A stretch of DNA of 64,000 bases from Candidatus Altimarinota bacterium (GTDB lineage Bacteria; Patescibacteriota; Gracilibacteria; UBA4473): the NCBI GenBank assembly GCA_021734395.1, contig JAIPJB010000001.1, positions 1 through 64,000 of the forward strand, read 5' to 3'. Positions within the stretch are counted from its first letter, which is position 1. Each line of letters begins with the position of its first letter. Shown here in pieces: positions 23,998 to 32,379 of the stretch. The position numbers and the translations under genes were made by a program. Below the pieces are notes generated by a model. It worked only from the letters and a program-made list of their open reading frames with translations. It searched no databases and was not told the DNA's origin.

Positions 23998-24633
23998 TTA
24001 TACCTCCTGAAATTGTGCAATGACTTTTTTTCGTTTTCCTCGTTCCTGCTTCATCAAAAAACTTCCCACCACGACAATATCAGCTCCTGCGGAAGCAATA
24101 TTTCCAACATTTCCCAACGTCACTCCTCCATCCACTTCGATCTCCCCGACAAAAAGTCTTTCGCGAAGTTGCTGAATTTTGTGGAGTGATTCGGGCATAA
24201 AATCTTGTCCGCCTTTTCCGGCTTTGACCGACATGACCAAAACTAAATCTGCCGCCTCCAGAACCGCATCAGATAATTCCGAGACAGGAGTAAAACCGTC
24301 GATACAGATGCCTGCCCGAATCCCCTGACGTTGGAGTTTTCGGAGCAATTGCAAAGTTTTCGTTTCGTCTTGTGTCTCAATATGAAACGTAATTCCCTCA
24401 CAGCCGAGCTCTTGAAATTCTTCAAAGTATGACTCGGGATCTTCGACCATCAGGTGCGCTTCTGTGGGAACTGGGAATGTAATTTTTGAAATATCTGATG
24501 CTCGAAATGTTGCTTGGGGAACATACTTCCCGTCCATAATATCCAAATGGATTCTGTCAGCAGAAGCAATCGATTTGACTTCCTCGTTTAATCGAGAAAA
24601 ATCAGCATTCAAAATCGAAGGAGAAATTTTCAT
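23998..24633 (-). CDS. rpe: Ribulose-phosphate 3-epimerase
   Basis: Start set at ATG 24633 (MKISPSILNADFSRL), the standard N-terminus; upstream codons overlap the divergent PBP gene. The 211-residue TIM barrel has the metal and catalytic residues in RIHLDIMDGKYVP (His, Asp), AHLMVEDP (His) and EVDGGVTLGNVGNI (Asp). VMSVKAGKGGQDF gives the phosphate loop, where the usual Pro of VNPGFGGQ is replaced. It interconverts ribulose-5-phosphate and xylulose-5-phosphate. It is divergent from the PBP gene with 38 bases between starts. Confidence 0.93.
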   Translation of the reverse strand: MKISPSILNADFSRLNEEVKSIASADRIHLDIMDGKYVPQATFRASDISKITFPVPTEAHLMVEDPESYFEEFQELGCEGITFHIETQDETKTLQLLRKLQRQGIRAGICIDGFTPVSELSDAVLEAADLVLVMSVKAGKGGQDFMPESLHKIQQLRERLFVGEIEVDGGVTLGNVGNIASAGADIVVVGSFLMKQERGKRKKVIAQFQEV

Positions 24634-24671
24634 CGGTTTTGATTTTATGCTAAAACCATTCCGAACCAAAA

Positions 24672-27600
24672 ATGAAAATTCGTCGTTTTCACTCCCGTCG
24701 CTCTTTTTTCCGCCGTTTGGGAGAATGGCTGCGCCTACGAAAACCGGCTTCCTCCTGGAAAAAACGGATTGCTTGGGGAATTGGACTCTTTTTCGGAGGA
24801 TTATTTTTGTATGGATGGCTCGTCCTGCCATCAGTCGATGATGCCGATCAACTGTCTTTTGCTGAATCAACCATTATCTATAACCGAGAAGCCCTCGAAG
24901 AAGGAGAGGATCCGAACGATCACATTTTATACGTTATCCATGGAGATGAGAATCGAGAATATATTCCTCTCGAAGAGATTCCCGAATCCATGCAACAGGC
25001 AACTATCGCCATCGAGGACGGCGGCTTTTACCATCATTTTGGATTTGATATCGGTGGTATCATCAAGGCTGGACTCAATTATTTCTTTGGAATCGGAAAC
25101 CAGCGCGGAGGATCGACTATTACTCAACAGCTCGTTAAAAACACATTTTTGTCGCGAGAACGCACACTCACGAGAAAATTTAATGAATTGCTCCTCGCCA
25201 TAAAAATGGAATGGTATTATTCAAAGGATGAAATCTTGGAACTGTATTTGAATAATATCCCTTACGGAAACAATGCCCATGGTATCGAAGCCGCGTCAAA
25301 AACATTTTTTGGAAAATCAGCCCGAGAGCTGACCATTGCCGAATCATCTATTTTGGCAAGTCTGCCAATTGCTCCCACTCGATTTAGTCCGTACGGAACT
25401 AATAAAGATCTCTTGATGGGATTTTATGAGTACAACGAAGAAACCGGCGAAAAAGAATACAAAAAAGGACGAAAAGATTTAGTGCTTCAACGAATGCTAG
25501 ACCTCAAAATGATCACGTTCGAAGAATTCAAGCAGGCTTGGGCAGAAGCCAAGACCATAGAATTTAAGCAATATCGAACCGATATCAAAGCGCCACATTT
25601 TGTATTTTATGTTCGGGAAAAAATCGAAGAAAAATACGGAAAAGAATTTCTCAAAAATGGAGGATTGCGCATTTATACCACTCTTGATCCAGATCTACAG
25701 GAACTCGCCGAAGAAACGATCCAAACAAAGTCTGCCCACTACCAAGAGACCTATGGAGCGAAAAATACAGCACTGGTAGCCGTCAATCCCGACAACGGAC
25801 AACTCTTGGCTTATGTCGGAGGAAAAGATTATTTCGACCAAGAAAATGATGGTCAGGTCGATGTCCTGACGTCCCGTCGTCAGCCCGGATCGAGCTTTAA
25901 ACCATTTGTATATGCGGCAGCATTCGAGCAGGGATATACTCCCGCAACCGTTGTTTTCGATGTCGAAACAGATTTCGGGGGCAATTATCAACCACAAAAC
26001 TTCGATGGAAAATTTCTCGGACCCGTCTCTCTCAGAGACGCACTTAACAGAAGCTTGAATATTCCAGCGATCAAAGTCTCCTATCTCGCCACACCCGAAA
26101 GAGTACTAAAACTGGCTGAAAAATTAGGAATTAAATACGAAGGAAATGCTGACATACACGGCGTAGCACTCGGAATCGGAGTCGCGGAAGTCGAACCCCT
26201 TTCTCATATCAATGCCTTCCAGGTTTTTGCGGGAGACGGAAGTTATTATGAACCAAGCGCTATTTTAGAAGTACACAACTCTGAAGGGGAAATTCTCGAG
26301 AAATTTGATCCTGCGAAAACAAAACACGAAGGCATCGATCCTGAAATAGCCGCACTTCTACGGCATGTTTTGACTGATGAATCGACAAGACCTACCACTG
26401 ATGGATTTGACTGGAATAAACTTCTTCAGCTTGAGAATTATAATAATGGAGCCAAAACCGGAACTTCCAACCGCCGCATAGAAAATCCAGAATTTAACGA
26501 AGAAGAACCCGAGGATGAAGATGAAAATCCGAAATTTATTACCGCCCCTGGAGATTCTTGGACGATTGGATTTACACCCCATCTGGTCTCAGGTGTCTGG
26601 GTGGGAAATAACCGTGGCGAACCCATGAGGCCCGGAGCCACGGGATTAGCCGTTGCCGCCCCTATCTGGAAGAAATTCATGAGTGACGCCCATCAGTCCT
26701 TAGTGGAATCCGGTGCCGATCCCGAAAAACTGTACAATGAACCAACGCCACTTCAGGTTCGTCATGTCAATAAATTCTCCGGAAAGATAGCGACTGATTT
26801 TACCCCTCCCAAGCTCGTTCGAGAAGAAGTCTTTCCTTCTTTTTCCGTCCCCACAGAGCTGGACAATTCTGTCGAGCAAATCGAGATCGATAAAATATCA
26901 GGTCGCCCAGCAACTCGCTATACCCCATTTTATGCTCGTACCAGGAAGTATTCTCTGACAGGACTCCAGTCTATCAAGCCTTCCATGCCCAACTGGCAAA
27001 ATCCCGTAGAGGAATGGCTCCAGTCTCATCCGAAATTTCTGACATCTCTGGGATCCATCATGGACGAAGAGCAGGAAACAGAACTTTCGCCTACTTCCCC
27101 TGTACGAGATCGGCTTATTTCTCGACTTCCTTCTCTCCAGGATGATGTCCACAATCGCTATACCCAACGCAATGCCCCAAAAATAAAAATCACCTCTCCT
27201 CGAAATGGAGGCATTGTGGCACGAGGGGTTGTTGAAGTCTCGGTTTCGGTTTCCGCACAATTCGGCATGAAAGCGGTAGAATACTATTTTGATAACAAAC
27301 TTATTGCCGACAGTACCCAATTTCCTTGGACGGGCAGATTTGAAATTCCAACAAATATAGATTTCAACACCCAGCATACGATCCGAGCCGTCGCTGTCGA
27401 CACACTTTTCCATAGTTCTGAAGATGAGATCGAGGTTACCGTTGCTCCCGATCAAGCGGGACCAGTTATTACTTTCTATGGTCCTATAGGACAACAGCGA
27501 ATCCCGATTCATTCTCTGGTTCATATCTTGGTAGACGTGAAAGACGAAGCCTCAGGTGTAAAAGTTGTGGAATTTTTTGTAGACGGAAAAAGCATTGGCT

Positions 27601-28019
27601 TCGCCGAAAAAGCCCCCTATCAAAAATCATTCTTTGCTTCTGGGGATCTAGGGCGACATGAAATCAGTGCCAAAGCTTGGGATTTTCATGGAAACGTAAG
27701 TGAAAGAACGCTTCCCGTCATATACGAAAGACAAAAACTTCTGCAGGATTCCAATCCCAAAATCGATGATATCCATACCTACCGAAATTCCTTATCAGTG
27801 GATGTCATTTTTCCTGAGCCAGAGCAGATTGAATGGGCTGAAATTATTGTCGATCAAAACGCAGAAATTATTTTTATTCAGCGACTTACTGATCCTCCGA
27901 AATTTGCGCAATTCCAGATTCTCAAAAATCTAGGAGGGCGAGCCGACATCAAACTCATTACCAAATGGAAAGAAAAAGCCGATCCTGAGCAGTCGGATGT
28001 CCGACGTATAGATTTGTAG
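24672..28019 (+). CDS. Class A penicillin-binding protein with C-terminal Ig-like domains
   Basis: A 1115-residue bifunctional peptidoglycan synthase. A basic N-terminus and one membrane helix (about 35-55) lead to a GT51 glycosyltransferase domain, with catalytic E115 in AIEDGGFYHHFGFD and the RGGSTITQQLVKN motif. The transpeptidase has S407-S-F-K410, SLN in NRSLNIPAIK, and K595-T-G-T-S. The last 400 residues add two Ig-like/Big domains (ITSPRNGGIVARGVVEVSV; HILVDVKDEASGVKVVEFFVDG), common in CPR and Gram-positive PBPs. It polymerises and cross-links the wall. LLQDSNPKI near residue 1025 hints at another diverged palindromic insertion. Confidence 0.95.
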   Translation: MKIRRFHSRRSFFRRLGEWLRLRKPASSWKKRIAWGIGLFFGGLFLYGWLVLPSVDDADQLSFAESTIIYNREALEEGEDPNDHILYVIHGDENREYIPLEEIPESMQQATIAIEDGGFYHHFGFDIGGIIKAGLNYFFGIGNQRGGSTITQQLVKNTFLSRERTLTRKFNELLLAIKMEWYYSKDEILELYLNNIPYGNNAHGIEAASKTFFGKSARELTIAESSILASLPIAPTRFSPYGTNKDLLMGFYEYNEETGEKEYKKGRKDLVLQRMLDLKMITFEEFKQAWAEAKTIEFKQYRTDIKAPHFVFYVREKIEEKYGKEFLKNGGLRIYTTLDPDLQELAEETIQTKSAHYQETYGAKNTALVAVNPDNGQLLAYVGGKDYFDQENDGQVDVLTSRRQPGSSFKPFVYAAAFEQGYTPATVVFDVETDFGGNYQPQNFDGKFLGPVSLRDALNRSLNIPAIKVSYLATPERVLKLAEKLGIKYEGNADIHGVALGIGVAEVEPLSHINAFQVFAGDGSYYEPSAILEVHNSEGEILEKFDPAKTKHEGIDPEIAALLRHVLTDESTRPTTDGFDWNKLLQLENYNNGAKTGTSNRRIENPEFNEEEPEDEDENPKFITAPGDSWTIGFTPHLVSGVWVGNNRGEPMRPGATGLAVAAPIWKKFMSDAHQSLVESGADPEKLYNEPTPLQVRHVNKFSGKIATDFTPPKLVREEVFPSFSVPTELDNSVEQIEIDKISGRPATRYTPFYARTRKYSLTGLQSIKPSMPNWQNPVEEWLQSHPKFLTSLGSIMDEEQETELSPTSPVRDRLISRLPSLQDDVHNRYTQRNAPKIKITSPRNGGIVARGVVEVSVSVSAQFGMKAVEYYFDNKLIADSTQFPWTGRFEIPTNIDFNTQHTIRAVAVDTLFHSSEDEIEVTVAPDQAGPVITFYGPIGQQRIPIHSLVHILVDVKDEASGVKVVEFFVDGKSIGFAEKAPYQKSFFASGDLGRHEISAKAWDFHGNVSERTLPVIYERQKLLQDSNPKIDDIHTYRNSLSVDVIFPEPEQIEWAEIIVDQNAEIIFIQRLTDPPKFAQFQILKNLGGRADIKLITKWKEKADPEQSDVRRIDL

Positions 28020-28041
28020 AGTCCAGAGAAACTGATATACT
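28014..28041 (+). promoter_or_regulatory. Promoter for a near-leaderless transcript
   Basis: TTGTAG (28014-28019) overlapping the PBP stop, 16-base spacer, TATACT (28036-28041); ATG 28051 follows 9 bases after the -10. Confidence 0.5.
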
Positions 28042-28050
28042 GCGAATAAT

Positions 28051-28452
28051 ATGGAAATCGCAATATTCCTCGGATTGGGAATTCTTATTATCCTCCTAGG
28101 AGTTGTTTTTTTATGCTTTCGAAAAAAAGTTTCTCTGCCCTCTGATTTTGCAACACGGACTATTCATCAGATCAAAAACACGCATAATCTTGATCCAGCA
28201 CATGCACTTTTGGAATCGCATAAAATTTTTGTCTCAGCACTCGAAACCCTTTTCCCGAATCAGAAAAATATGACTGCTGCAGAGACCATCAGCAAAATAG
28301 CCCCCCGATTTACAAATGAACATGATATCTGGAAGTTTCACCGAATACGCAACAAGATCGCTCACGAGCCAGGAATCCGTATTTCCTATGAAGACTCGCA
28401 TGCTGCTCGACAGGCTTTTATTCGTGCTCTTCGCTCGGTTACAAAATCATAG
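28051..28452 (+). CDS. Membrane-anchored HEPN-like small protein
   Basis: A 133-residue protein: one N-terminal membrane helix (IAIFLGLGILIILLGVVFLCF), a helical region (ALLESHKIFVSALETLFP), then IWKFHRIRNKIAHEPGIRIS near residues 91-110. RNKIAH is an Rx4H motif in a helical setting, like that of HEPN domains, several of which are RNases. The Arg-Asn-x-Ile-Ala-His pattern is also common in non-catalytic DUF4145-type proteins, so catalysis is not claimed. It ends 6 bases inside the convergent TsaB-like gene. Confidence 0.6.
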   Translation: MEIAIFLGLGILIILLGVVFLCFRKKVSLPSDFATRTIHQIKNTHNLDPAHALLESHKIFVSALETLFPNQKNMTAAETISKIAPRFTNEHDIWKFHRIRNKIAHEPGIRISYEDSHAARQAFIRALRSVTKS

Positions 28453-29049
28453 TGGCGGAAATTCATAGTCGGGCAAAAAATACTTTTGAGAAGACTCTTT
28501 TTTGAGCACTTGCAACAGTATCCCCGCCGTATTTTTCCAGGGAAGTGATAATTTGCGAGAAAAGAATTGAGCCTTGGAATCAGGAAGCATCCCCACAAAA
28601 ATTTCTGTATTTTCGTATTTCTGAGCGGCTTCCGAAACGGGCATACGCAAAAGTTTTCCTTGGTCACAGAGAAATACTCCAGAAGAGAATGAATTCAAGA
28701 CGAATGGAGTTTCCCGATATCCTCGATCATCCAAAAAAGCTCGAATCCATTTGTCCGCTCGAACTTGATAAACAGAATTCCGAGAAGCAAAACTCAGAGC
28801 ATTGAGTATTCCAGATCCAGCGCGCAAACTGGAAAACCCTCCCGGCCCAGACACTCCTCCCAAAAAAGTAAAAAAGTCCTGAGAATCCTGTGGTGATGTT
28901 TTTTTGCTCTGTATCTTTTCCAAAAATGCAAAAATTTCTCGCCCGTCCTGTTTCCGGTCTGTCCATTCTTGATATTGAAAAAGTTGACCGTGCTCATCAA
29001 AAAGAGCACAAAAATGAGGATCTACGGCCGTATTTAAAAGGAATTGCAC
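28447..29049 (-). CDS. tsaB: TsaB-like protein (tRNA t6A modification)
   Basis: A 200-residue ASKHA-fold protein. GGVSGPGGFSSLRAGSGILNALSFA near 63-87 matches the TsaB signature GPGSFTGLRIG. The start is GTG 29049 (MQFLLNTAVDPHFCALF); no ATG is available before an in-frame stop. The usual N-terminal IDTS phosphate loop is degenerate (LLNTAV), as in many inactive TsaB paralogs that act only as scaffold for TsaD in N6-threonylcarbamoyladenosine synthesis. No tsaD or tsaE is in view. It faces the HEPN-like gene. Confidence 0.75.
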   Translation of the reverse strand: MQFLLNTAVDPHFCALFDEHGQLFQYQEWTDRKQDGREIFAFLEKIQSKKTSPQDSQDFFTFLGGVSGPGGFSSLRAGSGILNALSFASRNSVYQVRADKWIRAFLDDRGYRETPFVLNSFSSGVFLCDQGKLLRMPVSEAAQKYENTEIFVGMLPDSKAQFFSRKLSLPWKNTAGILLQVLKKESSQKYFLPDYEFPPL

Positions 29050-29083
29050 ACCAGGATTGTAACGCTCAAAATACGTGAATCAA

Positions 29084-29833
29084 CTAGTCTTTCACGTTCT
29101 TAAAATATTCTTCAAAAAATTTCCGAGAATCAATGAGTGTTTCAAGTACTTTTTCGTCTTCCCCCTCATGCAGTGCTTTTGAAGAAAGCTTGAGGGTAAA
29201 ATTTCCCTGATATCGATTTTTGGCGAGTTTTGTCAAAAAACTTTCCAGAGGCAATATTCCGTTGGACAGAGTCGAATACGGCGTATTACGATGAACATTA
29301 GAAAGGTACACAAATCGCATTTTATCCCCCAGAAAATTAATGCTGCGCATAATTTCTTCTTTGCTCGCCCAGAGAGCTGACAAATCCAAACAGACAAATC
29401 CTTTTTGTCTCAGGGAAAAAAGTGAATTTTCCGTGCGCTGAGGAATCATCCCAAACATGAGCTGAAAAGGAGCATTCCGTCGATTGAGCTTGAGATCGTA
29501 TTTTTTGCAAAGCTTGGGAGCAATGTTCTCCATCCAGCGCTTGTATTTGAAAGCAAAAGACTGCGGAGAATTAAGATTCAGGTGTACTTTTGGAAATTCT
29601 TTTACCACTTCCTGAAATCCTTCAATCAAATCTTCTTCCTGTTTATGAGGAAGAGAAAAAGCCTTGATTGGCATTTCATATCGTTTTTCTAATTTTTTGA
29701 GATACGCGGCATTTTGCGTATCAAAATTTTCATTCACACCGATTTCTACTCCATCAAATCCCGCTTTGCGGGCAAATTCAAAAAATCGTTCGAGTCCATA
29801 ATGAGGAAATGATTGCGAATGCAGGAGAAGCAT
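29084..29833 (-). CDS. Sugar phosphate isomerase/epimerase-like TIM barrel
   Basis: 249 residues, AP-endonuclease-2/xylose-isomerase-like barrel: MLLLHSQSFPHYGLERFFEFA, then KAGFDGVEIGVNENFDTQN (first acidic metal ligand), VHLNLNSPQSF, LFSLRQKGFVCLDLSALW, and NRYQGNFTLKLSSKAL near the C-terminus. Metal ligands are less complete than in active endonuclease IV, so isomerase-like or uncharacterised activity is safer. It lies 75 bases downstream of the aminotransferase gene on the same strand. Confidence 0.7.
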   Translation of the reverse strand: MLLLHSQSFPHYGLERFFEFARKAGFDGVEIGVNENFDTQNAAYLKKLEKRYEMPIKAFSLPHKQEEDLIEGFQEVVKEFPKVHLNLNSPQSFAFKYKRWMENIAPKLCKKYDLKLNRRNAPFQLMFGMIPQRTENSLFSLRQKGFVCLDLSALWASKEEIMRSINFLGDKMRFVYLSNVHRNTPYSTLSNGILPLESFLTKLAKNRYQGNFTLKLSSKALHEGEDEKVLETLIDSRKFFEEYFKNVKD

Positions 29834-29907
29834 GATTTTGTTTTTATAATTCTATCTTCTTATTATAGCAGAAACAAGCGAAAATTTCAAGTCTCTTTCT
29901 CTCTTTT

Positions 29908-31113
29908 TCATTCTGAGAAACAACTCTGAATATACGCTTTAAATTTCCCGAGCCCTTCGTGAATTTGGGGAACATCGATCCCCGAATAAGCCAGCCGAAT
30001 ATATTTCTGATTTTCCGAAGGCAATGGGCTTCCGAAATGTTCGCGGGTACAAAAAGAAACGCCTGTTTTTTCCAGCATATGCAGACGAAAGGTTTCATAG
30101 GAATCTATATTCATTTTCTCCATAGCCTGGGTCACATTCACAAAAAGATAAAAGGTTGATTTTGGCTTGTGGACAATGATCCCCGGACAATCTCGGAGTA
30201 TTTCCAAACACGCATCACGACGTTTTTGCAATAATTTTCGAAGCTGTTGGCAATATTTCTCATCGCCTTTGAGCGCATCGATCCCCGCCCACTGGACAAA
30301 ATGGGTCGTGCAGGCTTCATCGTTCGTATTAATTTTATTGATTTTTTCGATGATATCTTTGGGACCAATCGCCGCACCCAATCGCCATCCAGTCATGGCG
30401 TATTTTTTAGAAAATGTAGAGAGAAGAACCGTTCGTTCTTTCATTCCGGGAAGCGAGACAATCGAACGCGGTGTCTCGTCATAGACGAGATCAAAGTACG
30501 CTTCATCCGAGAGCACCATCCAGTCATTTTTTATGGCCAAATCCGCAATCTTTTGCATTTCTTCGGAAGAAGAACAAACCCCCATGGGGTTCTGATAGTT
30601 GTTGTAGATCAATGCTGTCGTCTGAGAAGAGATAAGGGATTGAAAATAATCCATATCCATCACAAATTCATCTTTTTCTTCTCGGTAGATATAGGGCTTG
30701 GGAATACCTCCGAAAAAATTGATCTGAGATTCATAGATCGGATAGCCGGGAGTGGGATAGAGTACTTCATCTCCCTCTTCCATCACATTCATGAGGAATT
30801 TCCCGATCGTGGGTTTTCCGCCTGACTGAATAGAGACATTTTCCCATGTGTAATCGGTCCCATGTGTTCGATTGATTTCTTCTGCCATTGCCTCCCTCAA
30901 AGGTTTGATCCCCGCGGCTGGACAGTAGCCGGTTTTCCCTTCGTCGAGATATTTTTTGCAGGCAGAAGTGATATGAGGTGGTGTGGGACGATTGATATCC
31001 CCCAAATGAAAAGGATAGACCGTGTGGCCTTTTTCAGCATAGGCAGCAGCATCTCCTGCTACTGCATACGCCGTCTCGGTGCCGAGCCGGGACATGCGCT
31101 GTGCGAATTTCAT
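29908..31113 (-). CDS. Class I/II pyridoxal-phosphate aminotransferase
   Basis: A 401-residue fold-type I aminotransferase. Signs are HLGDINRPTPPHI near the N-terminus, the NPMG of YNNYQNPMGVCSS, DEAYFDLVYDE, the PLP Lys in STFSKKYAMTGWRLG, and a C-terminal Arg in KYIRLAYSGID that binds substrate carboxylate. This is the AspB/AAT-like group; amino-acid preference cannot be read. It follows the 2-hydroxyacid dehydrogenase gene by 10 bases; the pair could interconvert a hydroxy, keto and amino acid, for example around glycerate, serine or glyoxylate (inference). Confidence 0.88.
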   Translation of the reverse strand: MKFAQRMSRLGTETAYAVAGDAAAYAEKGHTVYPFHLGDINRPTPPHITSACKKYLDEGKTGYCPAAGIKPLREAMAEEINRTHGTDYTWENVSIQSGGKPTIGKFLMNVMEEGDEVLYPTPGYPIYESQINFFGGIPKPYIYREEKDEFVMDMDYFQSLISSQTTALIYNNYQNPMGVCSSSEEMQKIADLAIKNDWMVLSDEAYFDLVYDETPRSIVSLPGMKERTVLLSTFSKKYAMTGWRLGAAIGPKDIIEKINKINTNDEACTTHFVQWAGIDALKGDEKYCQQLRKLLQKRRDACLEILRDCPGIIVHKPKSTFYLFVNVTQAMEKMNIDSYETFRLHMLEKTGVSFCTREHFGSPLPSENQKYIRLAYSGIDVPQIHEGLGKFKAYIQSCFSE

Positions 31114-31123
31114 GAAGAAAAAA

Positions 31124-32095
31124 TTAAGAAAGAATGTCCGGATTTACCGGAGCGGGAATTTTTTCGCCCTTCACAAAGGCGAGAATATTTTCAGCGGCAA
31201 TACGAGCCATAGCTTCTCGTGTTTGACGGGAAGCAGAGCCGATATGCGGCAAAAGAATGACATTGTGAAGTTTCAGAAGGCTCGGGTGGATGCTCGGTTC
31301 TTCTTCGTATACATCCAGCCCCGCCCCCGCGATTTCTGCCGATTGCAGAGCTTCTCCCAACGCTTTTTCATCTACAATCGGGCCTCGTGCGGTATTGATC
31401 AGTATTCCGGAAGATTTCATCTGCTGGAATTCTTTTTTTCCGAGCAAATGATGGGTTTCTTCTTTCAGGGGGACATGAACCGAAACAAAATCCGATCGGC
31501 GCAAGAGTTCTTCTAGAGACACCCTCTCTGCCTGGCATTCCTCTTCTATTTTTTCTTTTGGTCGATGATCTGTATAGAGAATTTTCATATCAAATCCTCT
31601 ATACGCACGCCGCGCCATTGCTCTTCCAATCCTTCCGGCTCCGATAATCCCGAGTGTTGATCCATAGACTTCCTGTCCCAAAAATCCCAGAGGCTCCCAT
31701 GTATTAAATTTTCCTGCTCGGGTGAATCGATCGGCCGGAAGAATCTGTCGAGCACAGGAAATCAGAAGAGCAAATGCGAGATCAGCCGTAGTCTCTGTCA
31801 AAACTCCAGGGGTATTGGTCACGAGTATTTTTCGGCGAGTCGCTTCCTGAATATCGATATTATTGTAGCCTACAGCATAATTGGAAACCATTTTAAGTTT
31901 GGGTGCTGCAGCGAAAACTTCGCGGTCTATTTTGTCCGTTAAAAGGGACAGCAAAATATCTGTGTCCTGTATTTTTTGAATCAATTCCTGAGACGAAAGA
32001 ACTTTATTTTCTAAATTTTCTTGTACGTTCAATCCCCCTTCGCGTAACATTCGAGCAGCATTTTGGGGAATCGGGCGGGCAATAAAAACTTTCAT
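31124..32095 (-). CDS. D-2-hydroxyacid dehydrogenase (glyoxylate/hydroxypyruvate reductase-like)
   Basis: A 323-residue D-isomer-specific dehydrogenase. The NAD domain is GSTLGIIGAGRIGRAMARRA; the catalytic Arg lies in LINTARGPIVDEKAL, Glu in GLDVYEEEPSIHP, and His in VILLPHIGSASRQTREAM. The order and length fit the GyaR/GhrB group reducing glyoxylate or hydroxypyruvate. It heads the minus-strand set with the aminotransferase and TIM-barrel genes. Upstream, 285 bases separate it from the divergent comM gene; that gap has no gene, only AT-rich DNA. Confidence 0.9.
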   Translation of the reverse strand: MKVFIARPIPQNAARMLREGGLNVQENLENKVLSSQELIQKIQDTDILLSLLTDKIDREVFAAAPKLKMVSNYAVGYNNIDIQEATRRKILVTNTPGVLTETTADLAFALLISCARQILPADRFTRAGKFNTWEPLGFLGQEVYGSTLGIIGAGRIGRAMARRAYRGFDMKILYTDHRPKEKIEEECQAERVSLEELLRRSDFVSVHVPLKEETHHLLGKKEFQQMKSSGILINTARGPIVDEKALGEALQSAEIAGAGLDVYEEEPSIHPSLLKLHNVILLPHIGSASRQTREAMARIAAENILAFVKGEKIPAPVNPDILS

Positions 32096-32345
32096 GAAGA
32101 TATTGGTTCCATTCTACAGATTTTTTTTTCGAATACGAGATTCAGGGCGCTTTCCAAAAAGAAGAAAGTGCATATTTAGAGAACTTTTCTGCACTTTTAT
32201 TTCGAGAGTAAAAAAACAAAAAATACATAGTGCAAAGCATACTTTCACTCTTGAATTCTGCAGAGAGAACACCCCGTTCTGCAAAAAATTTTCATTTGTG
32301 CTGAATGAAAGAATATTTTTTTATAACAAAGGCAAGGGAAAAAAA

Positions 32346-32374
32346 TTGTCAAAAAGAATCCATCATTTCATAAT
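32346..32374 (+). promoter_or_regulatory. Promoter for a nearly leaderless comM transcript
   Basis: TTGTCA (32346-32351), 17-base spacer, CATAAT (32369-32374), with ATG at 32380 and 32383. A GAGGA purine block lies between; if this promoter is used the transcript starts at about the ATG and the block is not transcribed. Confidence 0.45.
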
Positions 32375-32379
32375 GAGGA

